A stretch of 64,000 bases of DNA, taken from contig NZ_LMCX01000001.1 in NCBI RefSeq assembly GCF_001425665.1, positions 714,623 to 778,622 on the forward strand, written 5' to 3'. Made by a program: the position numbers and the translations under genes. Below, piece after piece: positions 1 to 8,593 of this stretch. Under the pieces are notes generated by a model. The model saw only the letters and a program-made list of their open reading frames with translations, was not told the origin of the DNA and searched no databases. Each line of letters starts with the position of its first letter. Position 1 is the stretch's first letter. This DNA comes from Yonghaparkia sp. Root332 (GTDB lineage: Bacteria; Actinomycetota; Actinomycetes; Actinomycetales; Microbacteriaceae).

Positions 1-29
1 GTAGCACCGGCCCGAACCTAGGCGCCTTC

Positions 30-2147
30 ATGATCCCGCTGCTCTCCGTTCGAGACCTCGTCACCACGTTCCACACTTCCGATGGCCCTGTTCAGGCGGT
101 GAGAGGAGTCTCATTCGATCTGTCTGCGGGCGAGACACTCGCCATCGTGGGCGAGTCCGGGTCGGGCAAGTCGGTCACAGCGACCTCACTCATGAATATG
201 GTGCGTGCGCCCGGCCGCATCGAGAGCGGGTCGATCACGTTCAAGGGGGTCGATGTTCTCGCGAAGTCGCGAGACGAGCTCCGCCAGATGCGGGGGGCCG
301 CGATGAGCATGATCTTCCAGGACCCTGTGGCAGCCCTCGACCCCCTGATGCGTATTCGGGATCAGCTGGGCGAGGCGATCAGAGCCCATAGCGCGATCTC
401 CGCGTCGGCGGCCAACGCGCGGGCGATCGAGCTCATGCATCAGGTCGGAATCCCCGATCCGGAGGCACGGCTGCGTGACTATCCGCTCGCCTTCAGCGGG
501 GGGATGTCGCAGCGGGTCATGATCGCCATGGCACTGGCCAATGATCCCGAGGTCATCATCGCCGACGAGCCCACCACCGCACTCGACGTGACGGTCCAGG
601 CCCAGATCTTGGACGTTCTCGACACACTCAACCGCGACCGCGGCACCGCTGTCATCCTGATCACCCACAACCTCGGTGTCGTCGCCCAGCTCTGCCAGCG
701 CGTCGCGGTGATGTACGGCGGAAAGATCGTCGAGACCGGGCCGACCGCCGAGGTGTTCGCGAACCCTCAGCACCCGTACACGCGCGACCTGCTGGCCGCG
801 ACGCCCAAGCTCTCGCAGCCGCGCGACGTGCCCCTCGTCGCGATCTCGGGTCGCCCGCCGACGATGCGCGAGCCCATCATCGGATGCTCGTACGCTCCGC
901 GCGATCCCCTCGCTGTTGCTCGATGCTTCGTCGAGGCACCCGCTCTGGAACCCGGCGAAGGAGCGCGGCGCCACGCATGCTGGGTGAGCGACGGCACGAC
1001 GTCGCTGCCACCGCGCCCCGAGCTGGGACTCGAGATCGACCAGGCGCCGAGGGCAGCCGCGCCCCGTGGCGCTGCGCTTCTGCAGGTTGCGGATCTCACC
1101 AAGCAGTTCGACGGCCCGCGCGCGCGCGCGTTCGGGCGCAGGCAGCAGGTTCGAGCCGTCGACGGCGTAACGTTCGATGTCCATCAGGGCGAGACGCTCG
1201 GCCTCGTGGGCGAGTCAGGGTGCGGGAAGTCCACGATCGCGAAGCTCGTGCTCGGGGTCGAGTCGCCCACCGGCGGCTCGATCCGATATGCCGGCCAGGA
1301 TTCCACCGTGCTCAGTGCCGCCGCACGGCGCCGGTACAACCGCAATGTGCAGATCGTCTTCCAGAATCCGATGTCGGCTCTGAACCCGCGACGAACCGTG
1401 GGGAGCATGCTGTCCGAGCCGCTGGCGCTTCAAGGGATGCGCGGCCAGGAGTTGCGCGACCGCAGAGACGCTCTGCTCGAACTCGTCGGCATGGATGCGT
1501 CGATCGCCAATCGGTTCCCGCACGAGTTCTCGGGCGGGCAGCGCCAGCGTCTCGTCATCGCGCGCGCCTTGGCGGTCGACCCGCAGCTCATCGTCTGCGA
1601 TGAGGCAGTCGCAGCTCTTGACGTGTCGCTACAGGCGCAGATCATCAACCTGCTGAAGGAGCTGCAGACCAGGCTCGGGCTGTCCTACTTGTTCATCGGA
1701 CACGATCTCGCCACCGTCCGTCACATCGCCGACCGGATCATGGTCATGTATCTCGGTCAGATCGTCGAGCAGGGCACTGCCGAGCAGGTGACCGGCAATC
1801 CTCAGCACCCCTACACGGTGAGCCTGCTCTCCGCTGTGCCGGATCCGGACCCGTCTGCGCTGTCGCGACAACGCGTGATCCTGCAAGGAGAAGTGCCCAC
1901 ACCGTTGAACCCGCCGAGCGGATGCCGATTCCACACGAGGTGCCCGATCGGCCCCACCATGCGCACCGACCGAGAGATCTGCCGCACGGAGAAGCCGACT
2001 GCCGATCCGGAGGCCGAGCATGGGGTCGCCTGCCACTTCGCCGGCGAGTTCACCCTCGTCGGCTCCGGCTCGTCTGCACCGATCTCGGCCGATGTGCCGC
2101 ACGGACTCGGGCCCGTTCGCCAGACCACGAGGAAGACGCTCCAGTGA
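30..2147 (+). CDS. Fused two-domain ABC transporter ATPase, Dpp/Opp type
   Basis: ATP-hydrolysing subunit of an oligopeptide/oligosaccharide importer, with the DppD-like and DppF-like halves fused in one 705-residue chain. Walker A motifs are GESGSGKS at residues 41-48 and GESGCGKS at about 394-401. Each half has a signature motif (FSGGMSQR, FSGGQRQR) and a Walker B followed by DE. Each half also ends in the oligopeptide/dipeptide C-terminal segment around HPYT, and the second half carries a Cys-rich C-terminal part. The permeases and binding protein would lie upstream of the window. The stop overlaps the GTG of the sulfatase gene by 4 nt (GTGA), so the two are translationally coupled. Family members carry peptides, but several Opp-type systems in plant- or algae-associated bacteria import oligosaccharides, and the neighbours suggest that here. 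Family call very sure; substrate inferred. Confidence 0.9.
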   Translation: MIPLLSVRDLVTTFHTSDGPVQAVRGVSFDLSAGETLAIVGESGSGKSVTATSLMNMVRAPGRIESGSITFKGVDVLAKSRDELRQMRGAAMSMIFQDPVAALDPLMRIRDQLGEAIRAHSAISASAANARAIELMHQVGIPDPEARLRDYPLAFSGGMSQRVMIAMALANDPEVIIADEPTTALDVTVQAQILDVLDTLNRDRGTAVILITHNLGVVAQLCQRVAVMYGGKIVETGPTAEVFANPQHPYTRDLLAATPKLSQPRDVPLVAISGRPPTMREPIIGCSYAPRDPLAVARCFVEAPALEPGEGARRHACWVSDGTTSLPPRPELGLEIDQAPRAAAPRGAALLQVADLTKQFDGPRARAFGRRQQVRAVDGVTFDVHQGETLGLVGESGCGKSTIAKLVLGVESPTGGSIRYAGQDSTVLSAAARRRYNRNVQIVFQNPMSALNPRRTVGSMLSEPLALQGMRGQELRDRRDALLELVGMDASIANRFPHEFSGGQRQRLVIARALAVDPQLIVCDEAVAALDVSLQAQIINLLKELQTRLGLSYLFIGHDLATVRHIADRIMVMYLGQIVEQGTAEQVTGNPQHPYTVSLLSAVPDPDPSALSRQRVILQGEVPTPLNPPSGCRFHTRCPIGPTMRTDREICRTEKPTADPEAEHGVACHFAGEFTLVGSGSSAPISADVPHGLGPVRQTTRKTLQ

Positions 2148-3595
2148 CTCCATCCAATGTTCTGCTCATCATGTGCGATCAGTTGCGCGCAGACGCTATC
2201 GGCGCCTACGGCGGCACCATCGTTCCCACTCCGAACATGGATCGGCTCGCTCGGGAAGGGGCCCGATACACGTCGGCCTACACGGCGTCTCCCGTCTGCG
2301 TGCCGTCACGCGCATCCCTGATCACCGGCAACGAGCCGCAGACCAATGCGTGCTACGAGAACGAGATGCCGATGCCCGACACCTCGACGGTCATGGATCT
2401 GCTCACCGACGCCGGGTACGTCACTCACGGGGTGGGGAAGATGCACTTCACGCCCGACGGCCAGGAACTTCGAGGCTTCGTCTCACGCGATACGGGCGAG
2501 GAATTCGGAACCGTCGACGATGACGACTATCTCGCGTATCTAGAGGAGGTCGGGTTCGGTTACGTCGAGCATCCTCACGGACTCCGAGACGAGATGTACT
2601 ACATCCCGCAGTTGTCTCCGGTTCCGGAGGAGCATCACTTTTCGCACTGGGTCGCGGACCGCTCCATTGCCTTCATCGAGGAACGCGACGACGACGCGCC
2701 GTTCTTCCTCTGGTCGAGCTTCATCGCGCCGCACCCGCCATTCGCTCCGCCGGCGCCATGGCACCGCCGTCTCGCCCCCTCTTTGCTCCCCGAGCCGTTC
2801 GAGCCGCAGGGCGGGGAAGCCCTCATGACGGTGTACAACCGCCTCCAGGAGCGCTACAAGTATCGCGATGGCGGACGCGATCGCCGGCTCCTGCAACTGA
2901 TCCGTGCGTACTACTACGCGTCGGTGGCGCACGTCGATGCGCAGATCGGCCGTATCCTCACGGAGCTCGACGACCGCGGCCTCGCCGAGAGCACACTCGT
3001 GATCCTGACCGCGGACCACGGCGAGTTCCTGGGCGACTATGGAACCTTCGGCAAGCGGAGCTTCCTCGATGCGGCCGCGCGAGTGCCGTTGCTCGTTCGC
3101 GGCCCTGGCTTCGTCGCCGGCTCGGTCGTCCAATCTCCTGTGAGCCTCATCGACGTGTACCCGACGATCGCCGCGGCCGCGGGAAAGTCGGCCGAACGCG
3201 AAGGACTGTCGCTCGCCGACCCCCTCAACGACCGCCACGTCTACGGCCAGTACCAGGCTGGGGTGATGGGCATGTACGCAGTCATCACGCCACTGTGGAA
3301 GTACATCTGGTCCGCGCCGGATCAGCGGGAAATCCTGATCGACAGGCGAAGCGGTAAGGAATCCATGAACTTGGCGTACAACGTCCGCACGCGAGCGACG
3401 CTCGAGCAGCTGCGGGCCGAGGCGTGCGAGCATTTCGCCGATCTCGCCGACGTCGATTTCGACGCCCTGTCGAGCAACGTGACCTTGCGGCTGGGCGCGC
3501 CGGCCGATGCCCGAGGGCTCGCCGCCCTGGCCTCGCTCGAGCTCGATCCCGACGCGGCGACGCTCGTGGTCCGGGAATCCTGGGACGGTGAGTGA
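2144..3595 (+). CDS. Sulfatase, formylglycine-dependent (type I, alkaline phosphatase superfamily)
   Basis: Hydrolyses a sulfate ester. The start is a GTG overlapping the previous stop (GTGA), giving 483 residues that begin TPSNVLLIMCDQ, the usual N-terminus of type I sulfatases. The metal site is visible as D12 and Q13 near the start and as the TADHGEF block (Asp, His). The activation motif is CVPSR at residues 52-56, in which Cys52 must be oxidised to formylglycine. There is no signal peptide, so the enzyme is cytosolic and should act on imported sulfated oligosaccharides rather than on polymer. Its activator is encoded about 1.3 kb downstream on the opposite strand, and a GH43-like glycosidase follows with a 1-nt overlap. 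The exact substrate cannot be read from sequence; a sulfated sugar fits the neighbouring rhamnose pathway better than choline sulfate or an aryl sulfate. Confidence 0.9.
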   Translation: MTPSNVLLIMCDQLRADAIGAYGGTIVPTPNMDRLAREGARYTSAYTASPVCVPSRASLITGNEPQTNACYENEMPMPDTSTVMDLLTDAGYVTHGVGKMHFTPDGQELRGFVSRDTGEEFGTVDDDDYLAYLEEVGFGYVEHPHGLRDEMYYIPQLSPVPEEHHFSHWVADRSIAFIEERDDDAPFFLWSSFIAPHPPFAPPAPWHRRLAPSLLPEPFEPQGGEALMTVYNRLQERYKYRDGGRDRRLLQLIRAYYYASVAHVDAQIGRILTELDDRGLAESTLVILTADHGEFLGDYGTFGKRSFLDAAARVPLLVRGPGFVAGSVVQSPVSLIDVYPTIAAAAGKSAEREGLSLADPLNDRHVYGQYQAGVMGMYAVITPLWKYIWSAPDQREILIDRRSGKESMNLAYNVRTRATLEQLRAEACEHFADLADVDFDALSSNVTLRLGAPADARGLAALASLELDPDAATLVVRESWDGE

Positions 3596-4902
3596 TGTCG
3601 GGTAACCCCGTCATCCCGAACCAGGGAGTGAACGACCCGCACATCCGCATCTTCGGCGACACCGCGTACCTGTACGCATCGCACGATCTGTCCCCGTCAA
3701 ACGACTCGTTCGTGATGGCGGATTGGCAGGTGTGGAGCTCGCTCGACTTGGTGCACTGGCAGCATGCTTCGACACTCTCGCCCGACGATACGTACTTGCG
3801 CGGAGCGGTGGAGTTCACGTCAGCCTGGGCTACCGACGCCGCCGAGAAAGATGGTCGGTACTTCTGGTATTTCTCCGAGGGGGATGCCCGGGTCGGCGTC
3901 GTCGCCGGTCCGACGCCGGTGGGCCCCTGGTCTGACCCCCTGGGCGCTCCCCTTCTCGCGGAGGGGCTCACATCGACTCAGCACTACGACCCCGGCATCT
4001 TCAGCGAGGGCGGTCGGCGGTACATCGTGTTCGGTGCCTGGGACTACTTCATCGCCGAGCTCGGCGAGGACATGGTCTCCCTGGCCGAGCCGCCGCGTCA
4101 GCTGCGCATCCAGGATGCGCAGGGACCGTACACGTACGCGGAGGGCAGTCCTTTCGAGGGCAGGGGCACGGACGACAAGCCGTTCCTGCACCGCGAAGGC
4201 GACCTGTACTACCTGTCGTGGGGTGCCTTCTATGCGACGTCACTCGCGCTGTTCGGGCCGTACACGTATCGCGGTTGCGTGATCGACGACTCGAGCTTCC
4301 CGACCGGCCTCGACCAGCCGACGTGGCCTCTCGGGCCCGCGCAGGGTCGCCATGGCTCGTTCTTCTCCTGGCACGGGCAGACCTACTTCGCCTACTGCGA
4401 CATCTCGCAAACCGGCAACCGCTACTTCCGAGACACGTTCATCAGCTACGTCCACTACCGGTCTGACGGCACGATCGCGCCGATCCGCGTCGATCTGACC
4501 GGGGTCGGCCGGTACGAGGCCCGCCGGGGTCGCATCCGCGCCGCGGAGTACTTCCGAGTGCTCGGCGCCGAAAAGCTCCAGCTCGATCGGCACACTGACG
4601 ACTTCGTGGTGATGGGGTGTCACGGGACGGACGCGCGTGTGGAGTTCCCCAACATCGAGGGCCTCCTCGGGTCGACTTCCGTGGCGATCGGCGCGGCTGG
4701 CACTCCCCGGGCTTCGGCCGACGTCATCCTCTCGCGCCGTAGCGATGACGGAACGATCGCTCGGGGCGCCGTGATGCTCGATGAGGAGGGACTGGCCGAG
4801 CTCACTCTGGCGGTCGAGCCACTCGACGACCTCGAGAGCATCGTGGTCCGGTGGACTCCGGCTGGCGGGTCAGTCGGGATCGATTGGCTGCATTTCCACT
4901 GA
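3595..4902 (+). CDS. Glycoside hydrolase family 43-like enzyme with C-terminal CBM6-like domain
   Basis: Probable beta-xylosidase or alpha-L-arabinofuranosidase-type glycosidase of 435 residues. The N-terminal three quarters resemble a five-bladed GH43 propeller: NDPH near residue 14 (expected catalytic base Asp), YDPGIF, and an EGSPFE...KPFLH block where the family keeps its acid Glu. From IRAAEYF onward the sequence resembles a CBM6-type beta-sandwich, ending in the typical DWLHFH. No signal peptide is seen, so it should be cytosolic. ATG at 3595 overlaps the sulfatase TGA by one base; a GTG one codon earlier is an alternative. The 3' end overlaps the convergent activator gene by 33 nt. Fold family fairly sure, substrate unknown; xylose or arabinose linked to sulfated sugar is the contextual guess. 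Confidence 0.75.
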   Translation: MSGNPVIPNQGVNDPHIRIFGDTAYLYASHDLSPSNDSFVMADWQVWSSLDLVHWQHASTLSPDDTYLRGAVEFTSAWATDAAEKDGRYFWYFSEGDARVGVVAGPTPVGPWSDPLGAPLLAEGLTSTQHYDPGIFSEGGRRYIVFGAWDYFIAELGEDMVSLAEPPRQLRIQDAQGPYTYAEGSPFEGRGTDDKPFLHREGDLYYLSWGAFYATSLALFGPYTYRGCVIDDSSFPTGLDQPTWPLGPAQGRHGSFFSWHGQTYFAYCDISQTGNRYFRDTFISYVHYRSDGTIAPIRVDLTGVGRYEARRGRIRAAEYFRVLGAEKLQLDRHTDDFVVMGCHGTDARVEFPNIEGLLGSTSVAIGAAGTPRASADVILSRRSDDGTIARGAVMLDEEGLAELTLAVEPLDDLESIVVRWTPAGGSVGIDWLHFH

Positions 4903-5937
4903 AGCTCGGGAGCCCATGGCGCCGGACACCGCGACGGTTCTGAATCCCGTATTGGCCGTGGACGAGTCCGGAGTGTTGTGAGTGCGCGCCGAGTTGCGGT
5001 AGCGATTGCAGTACGAGTCATGGCACAGGTAGCTTCCGCCTCGCAGCACGCGGGTGTCGCCGGAAGTCGGGCCCTGCGGATCACGATCGGGGCTGTATCG
5101 GTAGTACGAAGCATCGAACCGGTCGGCGCACCACTCCCAGACGTTGCCGACCGTCTGCCATAGACCGTAGCCGTTCGGGGCGTAGGCCTTCACGGGCGCC
5201 GTCGTGATGAATCCATCGTCGGAGGTGTTCGTCACCGGGAAGTCACCTTGCCAGATGTTGGCTCGCCACCGCCCGCCCTCGTCGGGAGGCTGGTCGCCCC
5301 ACGGGTATCTGGACGCGTCGAGGCCTCCGCGAGACGCGTACTCCCACTCCGCTTCCGTCGGAAGGCGTCGACCCGCCCAGACGCAGTAGGCCGTCGCATC
5401 GTTCCACGAGACATGAACTGCGGGGTGATCCTCAAGGCCCTCGATCGACGAGCCGGAACCGCCGGGGCGGCGCCACTGCGCACCTCGGACTCCGCGCCAC
5501 CACGGAGACCCCGCGGCGACGCCCATGATGTCGACCTCGGGTGCTGAGAGAGCGAGGTGGAAGACCGCGGAGTATCCGAACACTTCGGCCTCGGTGCGGT
5601 AGCCCGTGGATTCGACGAAGGCGGCGAACGCGAGGTTCGTCACCGCTGTCGCGTCGATCGAGAAGGCGCTGAGCGCGACGGTGTGCACGGGCGATTCACC
5701 ATCCTGAAGGTTGGCGTCACCGGAGGAGTCCCCCATCGCGAACGTGCCGGCAGGGACGATCGCTTGCTCGAGATCGTGCACGCCTCCCGAGTTCTGCTCG
5801 GGCCGGGCTCGAGGGTGCCGAGTCTCGGCCCCTCCTCCTCCCACCTCAGTGCGAGCCACTCCGCACGAGCATGTCTGCTCCATGGCGATGGGGTCGTCGC
5901 CGGGCGTGGCAGATCTCGGTGGCCGCCGGGAGGTCAT
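4870..5937 (-). CDS. Formylglycine-generating enzyme (sulfatase-modifying factor)
   Basis: Oxidises the Cys of sulfatase CxPSR motifs to formylglycine using O2 and copper. The protein has 355 residues. The FGE domain starts near residue 60 (IVPAGTFAMGD) and contains the family blocks RLPTEAEWEYA, YPWG, TVGNVWEWCAD and RVLRGGSY. The two Cys in the block after RGGSY (LCHDSYCNRYRNSAR) match the copper/substrate-binding pair of aerobic FGEs. There is no signal peptide, matching a cytosolic sulfatase partner at 2144-3595. The ATG overlaps the stop of the upstream LacI gene by 4 nt, so repressor and activator share a transcript. Its first 55 residues carry an unusual CSCG stretch; a later in-frame Met at residue 19 is an alternative start. 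Confidence 0.9.
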   Translation of the reverse strand: MTSRRPPRSATPGDDPIAMEQTCSCGVARTEVGGGGAETRHPRARPEQNSGGVHDLEQAIVPAGTFAMGDSSGDANLQDGESPVHTVALSAFSIDATAVTNLAFAAFVESTGYRTEAEVFGYSAVFHLALSAPEVDIMGVAAGSPWWRGVRGAQWRRPGGSGSSIEGLEDHPAVHVSWNDATAYCVWAGRRLPTEAEWEYASRGGLDASRYPWGDQPPDEGGRWRANIWQGDFPVTNTSDDGFITTAPVKAYAPNGYGLWQTVGNVWEWCADRFDASYYRYSPDRDPQGPTSGDTRVLRGGSYLCHDSYCNRYRNSARTHNTPDSSTANTGFRTVAVSGAMGSRASVEMQPIDPD

Positions 5938-6986
5938 GACCTTGCGCCTTCGTGAGGGTCGGGCGAGTGCGACATCGTCGGTGACACTGTGCTCGATCGC
6001 ACGATGAGCTCGGGAGTGAAGACGACGTTTCTCGGGGCCAACGTGGGGTCACCGAGCTCCTCGAGCATAATCTGCAGCGCAGTCTCGCCGAGCAGTCGAC
6101 TCGGTTGCCGCACCGACGTCAAGGGCACCACCGTGGCCGACGCGAAGTCGATGTCGTCGTACCCCACAAGGGCGATGTCGTCGGGCACGCGAACCCTGCC
6201 CGTCATGACGAAGGCCTGCAGCACGCCGACCGCGAGCACGTCGTTGGCCGTGAACATGGCATCCGGGCGCTGACGCGGAGGCCGCTGGACCAGCTGCTCA
6301 CCGGCGTCCCGACCGTCGACCACCGAGAGACCGCTGGCAGTCACCACTTCGAGCGACGCCCCCGGCACCTCGGCGACGGCACGACGCGCGCCGTCGAGTC
6401 GGTCTGTGACCTGCCGGATCTCGAACTGGGCACCGAGATAGGCGATTCGACGGCGTCCGAGTTCGAGTAGGTGCTTCACCGCCAGATAGCCGCCGGCGAC
6501 GTCGTCGACGGAGACGGACGACACGCCCGTGCCTTCGCCGCTGCGGTCGACCAGCACGGCTCGCGTGCCGTGTCGCCGAAGTCGGCTGAGCCGATCGGTG
6601 ACATCCCCGATCGGCGAGATCAGCACCCCGCGAACGCGCTGCTCCTCGAAGAGATCGAGATACGCGCCTTCGCGATTCGCGTTCTCGTCGCTATTGCCCA
6701 GGATCACCGAGTGGCCCGCCAAGTCGGCGGCGTCTTCGGCGCCGCGCGCGATCTCGGCGAAGAAGGGGTTGCCGATATCGAGGACCACGAGCCCGATCGT
6801 GGTGCTGTGACCCACGCGGAGCTGACGTGCCGCGTCGTTGCGCACGAAGCCGAGCTCGTCGATCGCCCGACGAACGCGCACGCCCGTCTCAGCACTGACC
6901 AGCGCGGGACGGTTTAGCACGTTCGACACGGTGCCGACGGAGACCCCGGCGTGCCGCGCGACGTCCTTGATGCCGATCGGAGCCAT
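5934..6986 (-). CDS. LacI-family transcriptional repressor of the rhamnose/sulfated-glycan locus
   Basis: A 350-residue LacI/GalR regulator. The helix-turn-helix is at residues 6-27 (IKDVARHAGVSVGTVSNVLN) with the hinge helix near residue 53, followed by a periplasmic-binding-protein-like effector domain. It is divergent from the rhamnose genes, whose promoter carries two LacI-type operators. It is co-transcribed with the formylglycine-generating enzyme, with which it overlaps by 4 nt. The likely inducer is L-rhamnose, L-rhamnulose or an imported oligosaccharide; this is inference from position. Its own mRNA looks leaderless: TAGCCT on the minus strand ends 6 nt before the ATG. Confidence 0.93.
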   Translation of the reverse strand: MAPIGIKDVARHAGVSVGTVSNVLNRPALVSAETGVRVRRAIDELGFVRNDAARQLRVGHSTTIGLVVLDIGNPFFAEIARGAEDAADLAGHSVILGNSDENANREGAYLDLFEEQRVRGVLISPIGDVTDRLSRLRRHGTRAVLVDRSGEGTGVSSVSVDDVAGGYLAVKHLLELGRRRIAYLGAQFEIRQVTDRLDGARRAVAEVPGASLEVVTASGLSVVDGRDAGEQLVQRPPRQRPDAMFTANDVLAVGVLQAFVMTGRVRVPDDIALVGYDDIDFASATVVPLTSVRQPSRLLGETALQIMLEELGDPTLAPRNVVFTPELIVRSSTVSPTMSHSPDPHEGARS

Positions 6987-6992
6987 GCGGCC

Positions 6993-6998
6993 AGGCTA
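6993..6998 (-). promoter_or_regulatory. -10 element of the LacI gene (leaderless type)
   Basis: TAGCCT on the minus strand, with 6 nt to the ATG at 6986. Transcription would begin at or next to the start codon. I see no clear -35. An operator lies 3 bp upstream, so autoregulation is plausible. Confidence 0.5.
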
Positions 6999-7000
6999 GT

Positions 7001-7012
7001 CGAATCGATTCA
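7001..7012. promoter_or_regulatory. LacI-type operator 1
   Basis: CGAATCGATTCA contains the perfect 10-bp palindrome GAATCGATTC with the central CG typical of LacI-family sites. It sits between the repressor's own -10 and the rhamnose -35, and is 44 bp (about four helical turns) from a second similar site. Confidence 0.65.
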
Positions 7013-7013
7013 C

Positions 7014-7040
7014 TTGACGTCCGCTCGGCTCAGACATACT
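7014..7040 (+). promoter_or_regulatory. Promoter of the rhamnose operon
   Basis: TTGACG at 7014-7019 is a good -35. The -10 is CATACT at 7035-7040 (15-bp spacer) or TACTCT at 7037-7042 (17-bp spacer). The second operator begins 5 bp downstream, over the expected transcription start. Confidence 0.6.
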
Positions 7041-7044
7041 CTTG

Positions 7045-7056
7045 TGAAACGATTCA
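7045..7056. promoter_or_regulatory. LacI-type operator 2
   Basis: TGAAACGATTCA is an almost perfect 12-bp palindrome with central CG, closely similar to operator 1. Its place over the start of transcription suits repression of the rhamnose operon. Confidence 0.7.
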
Positions 7057-7088
7057 AAAACGGTCGAACAAGAGAGCGACTCCCCTTC

Positions 7089-8255
7089 ATGACGACATTC
7101 GATTCGATCGCGCCGCACCTCGAGCGTCAGGCGATCGAACTTCCCTCGTGGGCGTTCGGAAACTCGGGCACGCGATTCAGGGTCTTCACCACGCCCGGCA
7201 CTCCTCGCGACCCCTTCGAGAAGATCGCCGATGCCGCCGAGGTTCACCGTCACACGGGTCTCGCCCCGAGTGTCGCGCTGCACGTCCCCTGGGATCGCGT
7301 CGCCGACTACGAGGCGCTCGGCGCGCACGCGCAGGAGCACGGGGTTGCCCTCGGCACGATCAACTCCAACACCTTCCAGGACGAGGAGTACAAGTTCGGC
7401 TCGCTCGCCGCCTCCGACCCCGCGGCCCGCCAGCGCGCGATCGACCACCACTTCGCCTGCATCGAGGTCATGCACGCTACGGGTTCGCGCGACCTCAAGA
7501 TCTGGCTGGCCGACGGAACCAACTACCCCGGCCAGGACGACATGCGTCGCCGGCAGGACCACCTCGCCGAGAGCCTCGCCGCGATCTACGCGCGGCTCGG
7601 CGACGACCAGCGGCTCGTCCTCGAGTACAAGTTCTTCGAACCGGCGTTCTACCACACCGACGTTCCTGACTGGGGGACGGCATACGCCCAGGTGGCGGCC
7701 CTCGGCGACCGCGCGATGGTGTGCCTCGACACCGGCCACCACGCACCCGGCACGAACATCGAGTTCATCGTCATGCAGCTGCAGCGCCTGGGCAGGCTCG
7801 GCTCGTTCGACTTCAACTCGCGCTTCTACGCCGACGACGACCTCATCGTCGGCGCGGCCGATCCGTTCCAGCTCTTCCGGATCATGGTCGAGGTCGTTCG
7901 GGGCGGCGCGTACGACGAGGGCAGCGATGTCGGCTTCATGCTCGACCAGTGCCACAACGTCGAGGAGAAGATCCCGGGGCAGATCCGCAGCGTGCTCAAC
8001 GTCCAGGAGATGACGGCGCGCGCGCTGCTCGTCGATCGTGAGGCTCTCGACGCCGCCCAGCGCGCGAACGACGTCCTCGCTGCGAACGGCATCCTCATGG
8101 ACGCCTTCTACACGGATGTCCGTGCCGACCTCGCCGCCTGGCGCGAGTCGCGCGGCCTTCCCGCCGACCCCATGGCGGCGTACGCCGGGAGCGGCTACCG
8201 CGAGCGCATCGTCGCCGAGCGCGTCGGCGGCCAGCAGGCGGGGTGGGGCGCGTGA
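7089..8255 (+). CDS. rhaI: L-rhamnose isomerase
   Basis: Converts L-rhamnose to L-rhamnulose in a TIM barrel with two divalent metals. The 388-residue protein belongs to the Pseudomonas stutzeri/actinobacterial type, not the E. coli RhaA type. Metal and catalytic residues are visible in LEYKFFEPAFYHTD (Glu), CLDTGHHAPG (Asp, His) and FDFNSRFYADDD (Asp). The ATG at 7089 is chosen because the protein then starts just after the operator region; upstream in-frame codons would run through the promoter. It is the first gene of the rhamnose operon and overlaps rhaM by 4 nt. Confidence 0.93.
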   Translation: MTTFDSIAPHLERQAIELPSWAFGNSGTRFRVFTTPGTPRDPFEKIADAAEVHRHTGLAPSVALHVPWDRVADYEALGAHAQEHGVALGTINSNTFQDEEYKFGSLAASDPAARQRAIDHHFACIEVMHATGSRDLKIWLADGTNYPGQDDMRRRQDHLAESLAAIYARLGDDQRLVLEYKFFEPAFYHTDVPDWGTAYAQVAALGDRAMVCLDTGHHAPGTNIEFIVMQLQRLGRLGSFDFNSRFYADDDLIVGAADPFQLFRIMVEVVRGGAYDEGSDVGFMLDQCHNVEEKIPGQIRSVLNVQEMTARALLVDREALDAAQRANDVLAANGILMDAFYTDVRADLAAWRESRGLPADPMAAYAGSGYRERIVAERVGGQQAGWGA

Positions 8256-8593
8256 GGGTCGCCTTCCGCCTGCAGGTCCGTCCCGAGCTGCTGGACGAGT
8301 ACCGCCGCGTGCACTCTCCGGTTCGGCGCGAGATGCTCGAGACGATCGCCGCGAGCGGTCGCCGCAACTACTCGCTCTTCCTCGACGAGACCGACGGCTC
8401 GCTGTTCGGCTACTACGAGGTCGATGACGACGCGGCTGCTCAGGCGTCCCTCGCGGCGAGCCCGGTCGCCGCCGCGTGGGAGTCGGAGATGAGCCGGTTC
8501 TTCGTGAGCCTCTCCGCCCGTGCCGATCAGGCCGCGCGCCGACTGCCCGAAGTCTTCAATCTGTCCGACCAGCTGGAGGGCGCAGCCGAATGA
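8252..8593 (+). CDS. rhaM: L-rhamnose mutarotase
   Basis: Interconverts the alpha and beta anomers of L-rhamnose so that the isomerase is supplied with its preferred form. The 113-residue protein is a ferredoxin-like dimeric barrel: VAFRLQV at the start, then EYRRVHSPVRREML, YSLFLDE, LFGYYEVDD and the family's aromatic block. The GTG at 8252 overlaps the rhaI stop (GTGA); a GTG three codons earlier is possible. The gene overlaps the next one by 4 nt. Confidence 0.92.
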   Translation: MRVAFRLQVRPELLDEYRRVHSPVRREMLETIAASGRRNYSLFLDETDGSLFGYYEVDDDAAAQASLAASPVAAAWESEMSRFFVSLSARADQAARRLPEVFNLSDQLEGAAE

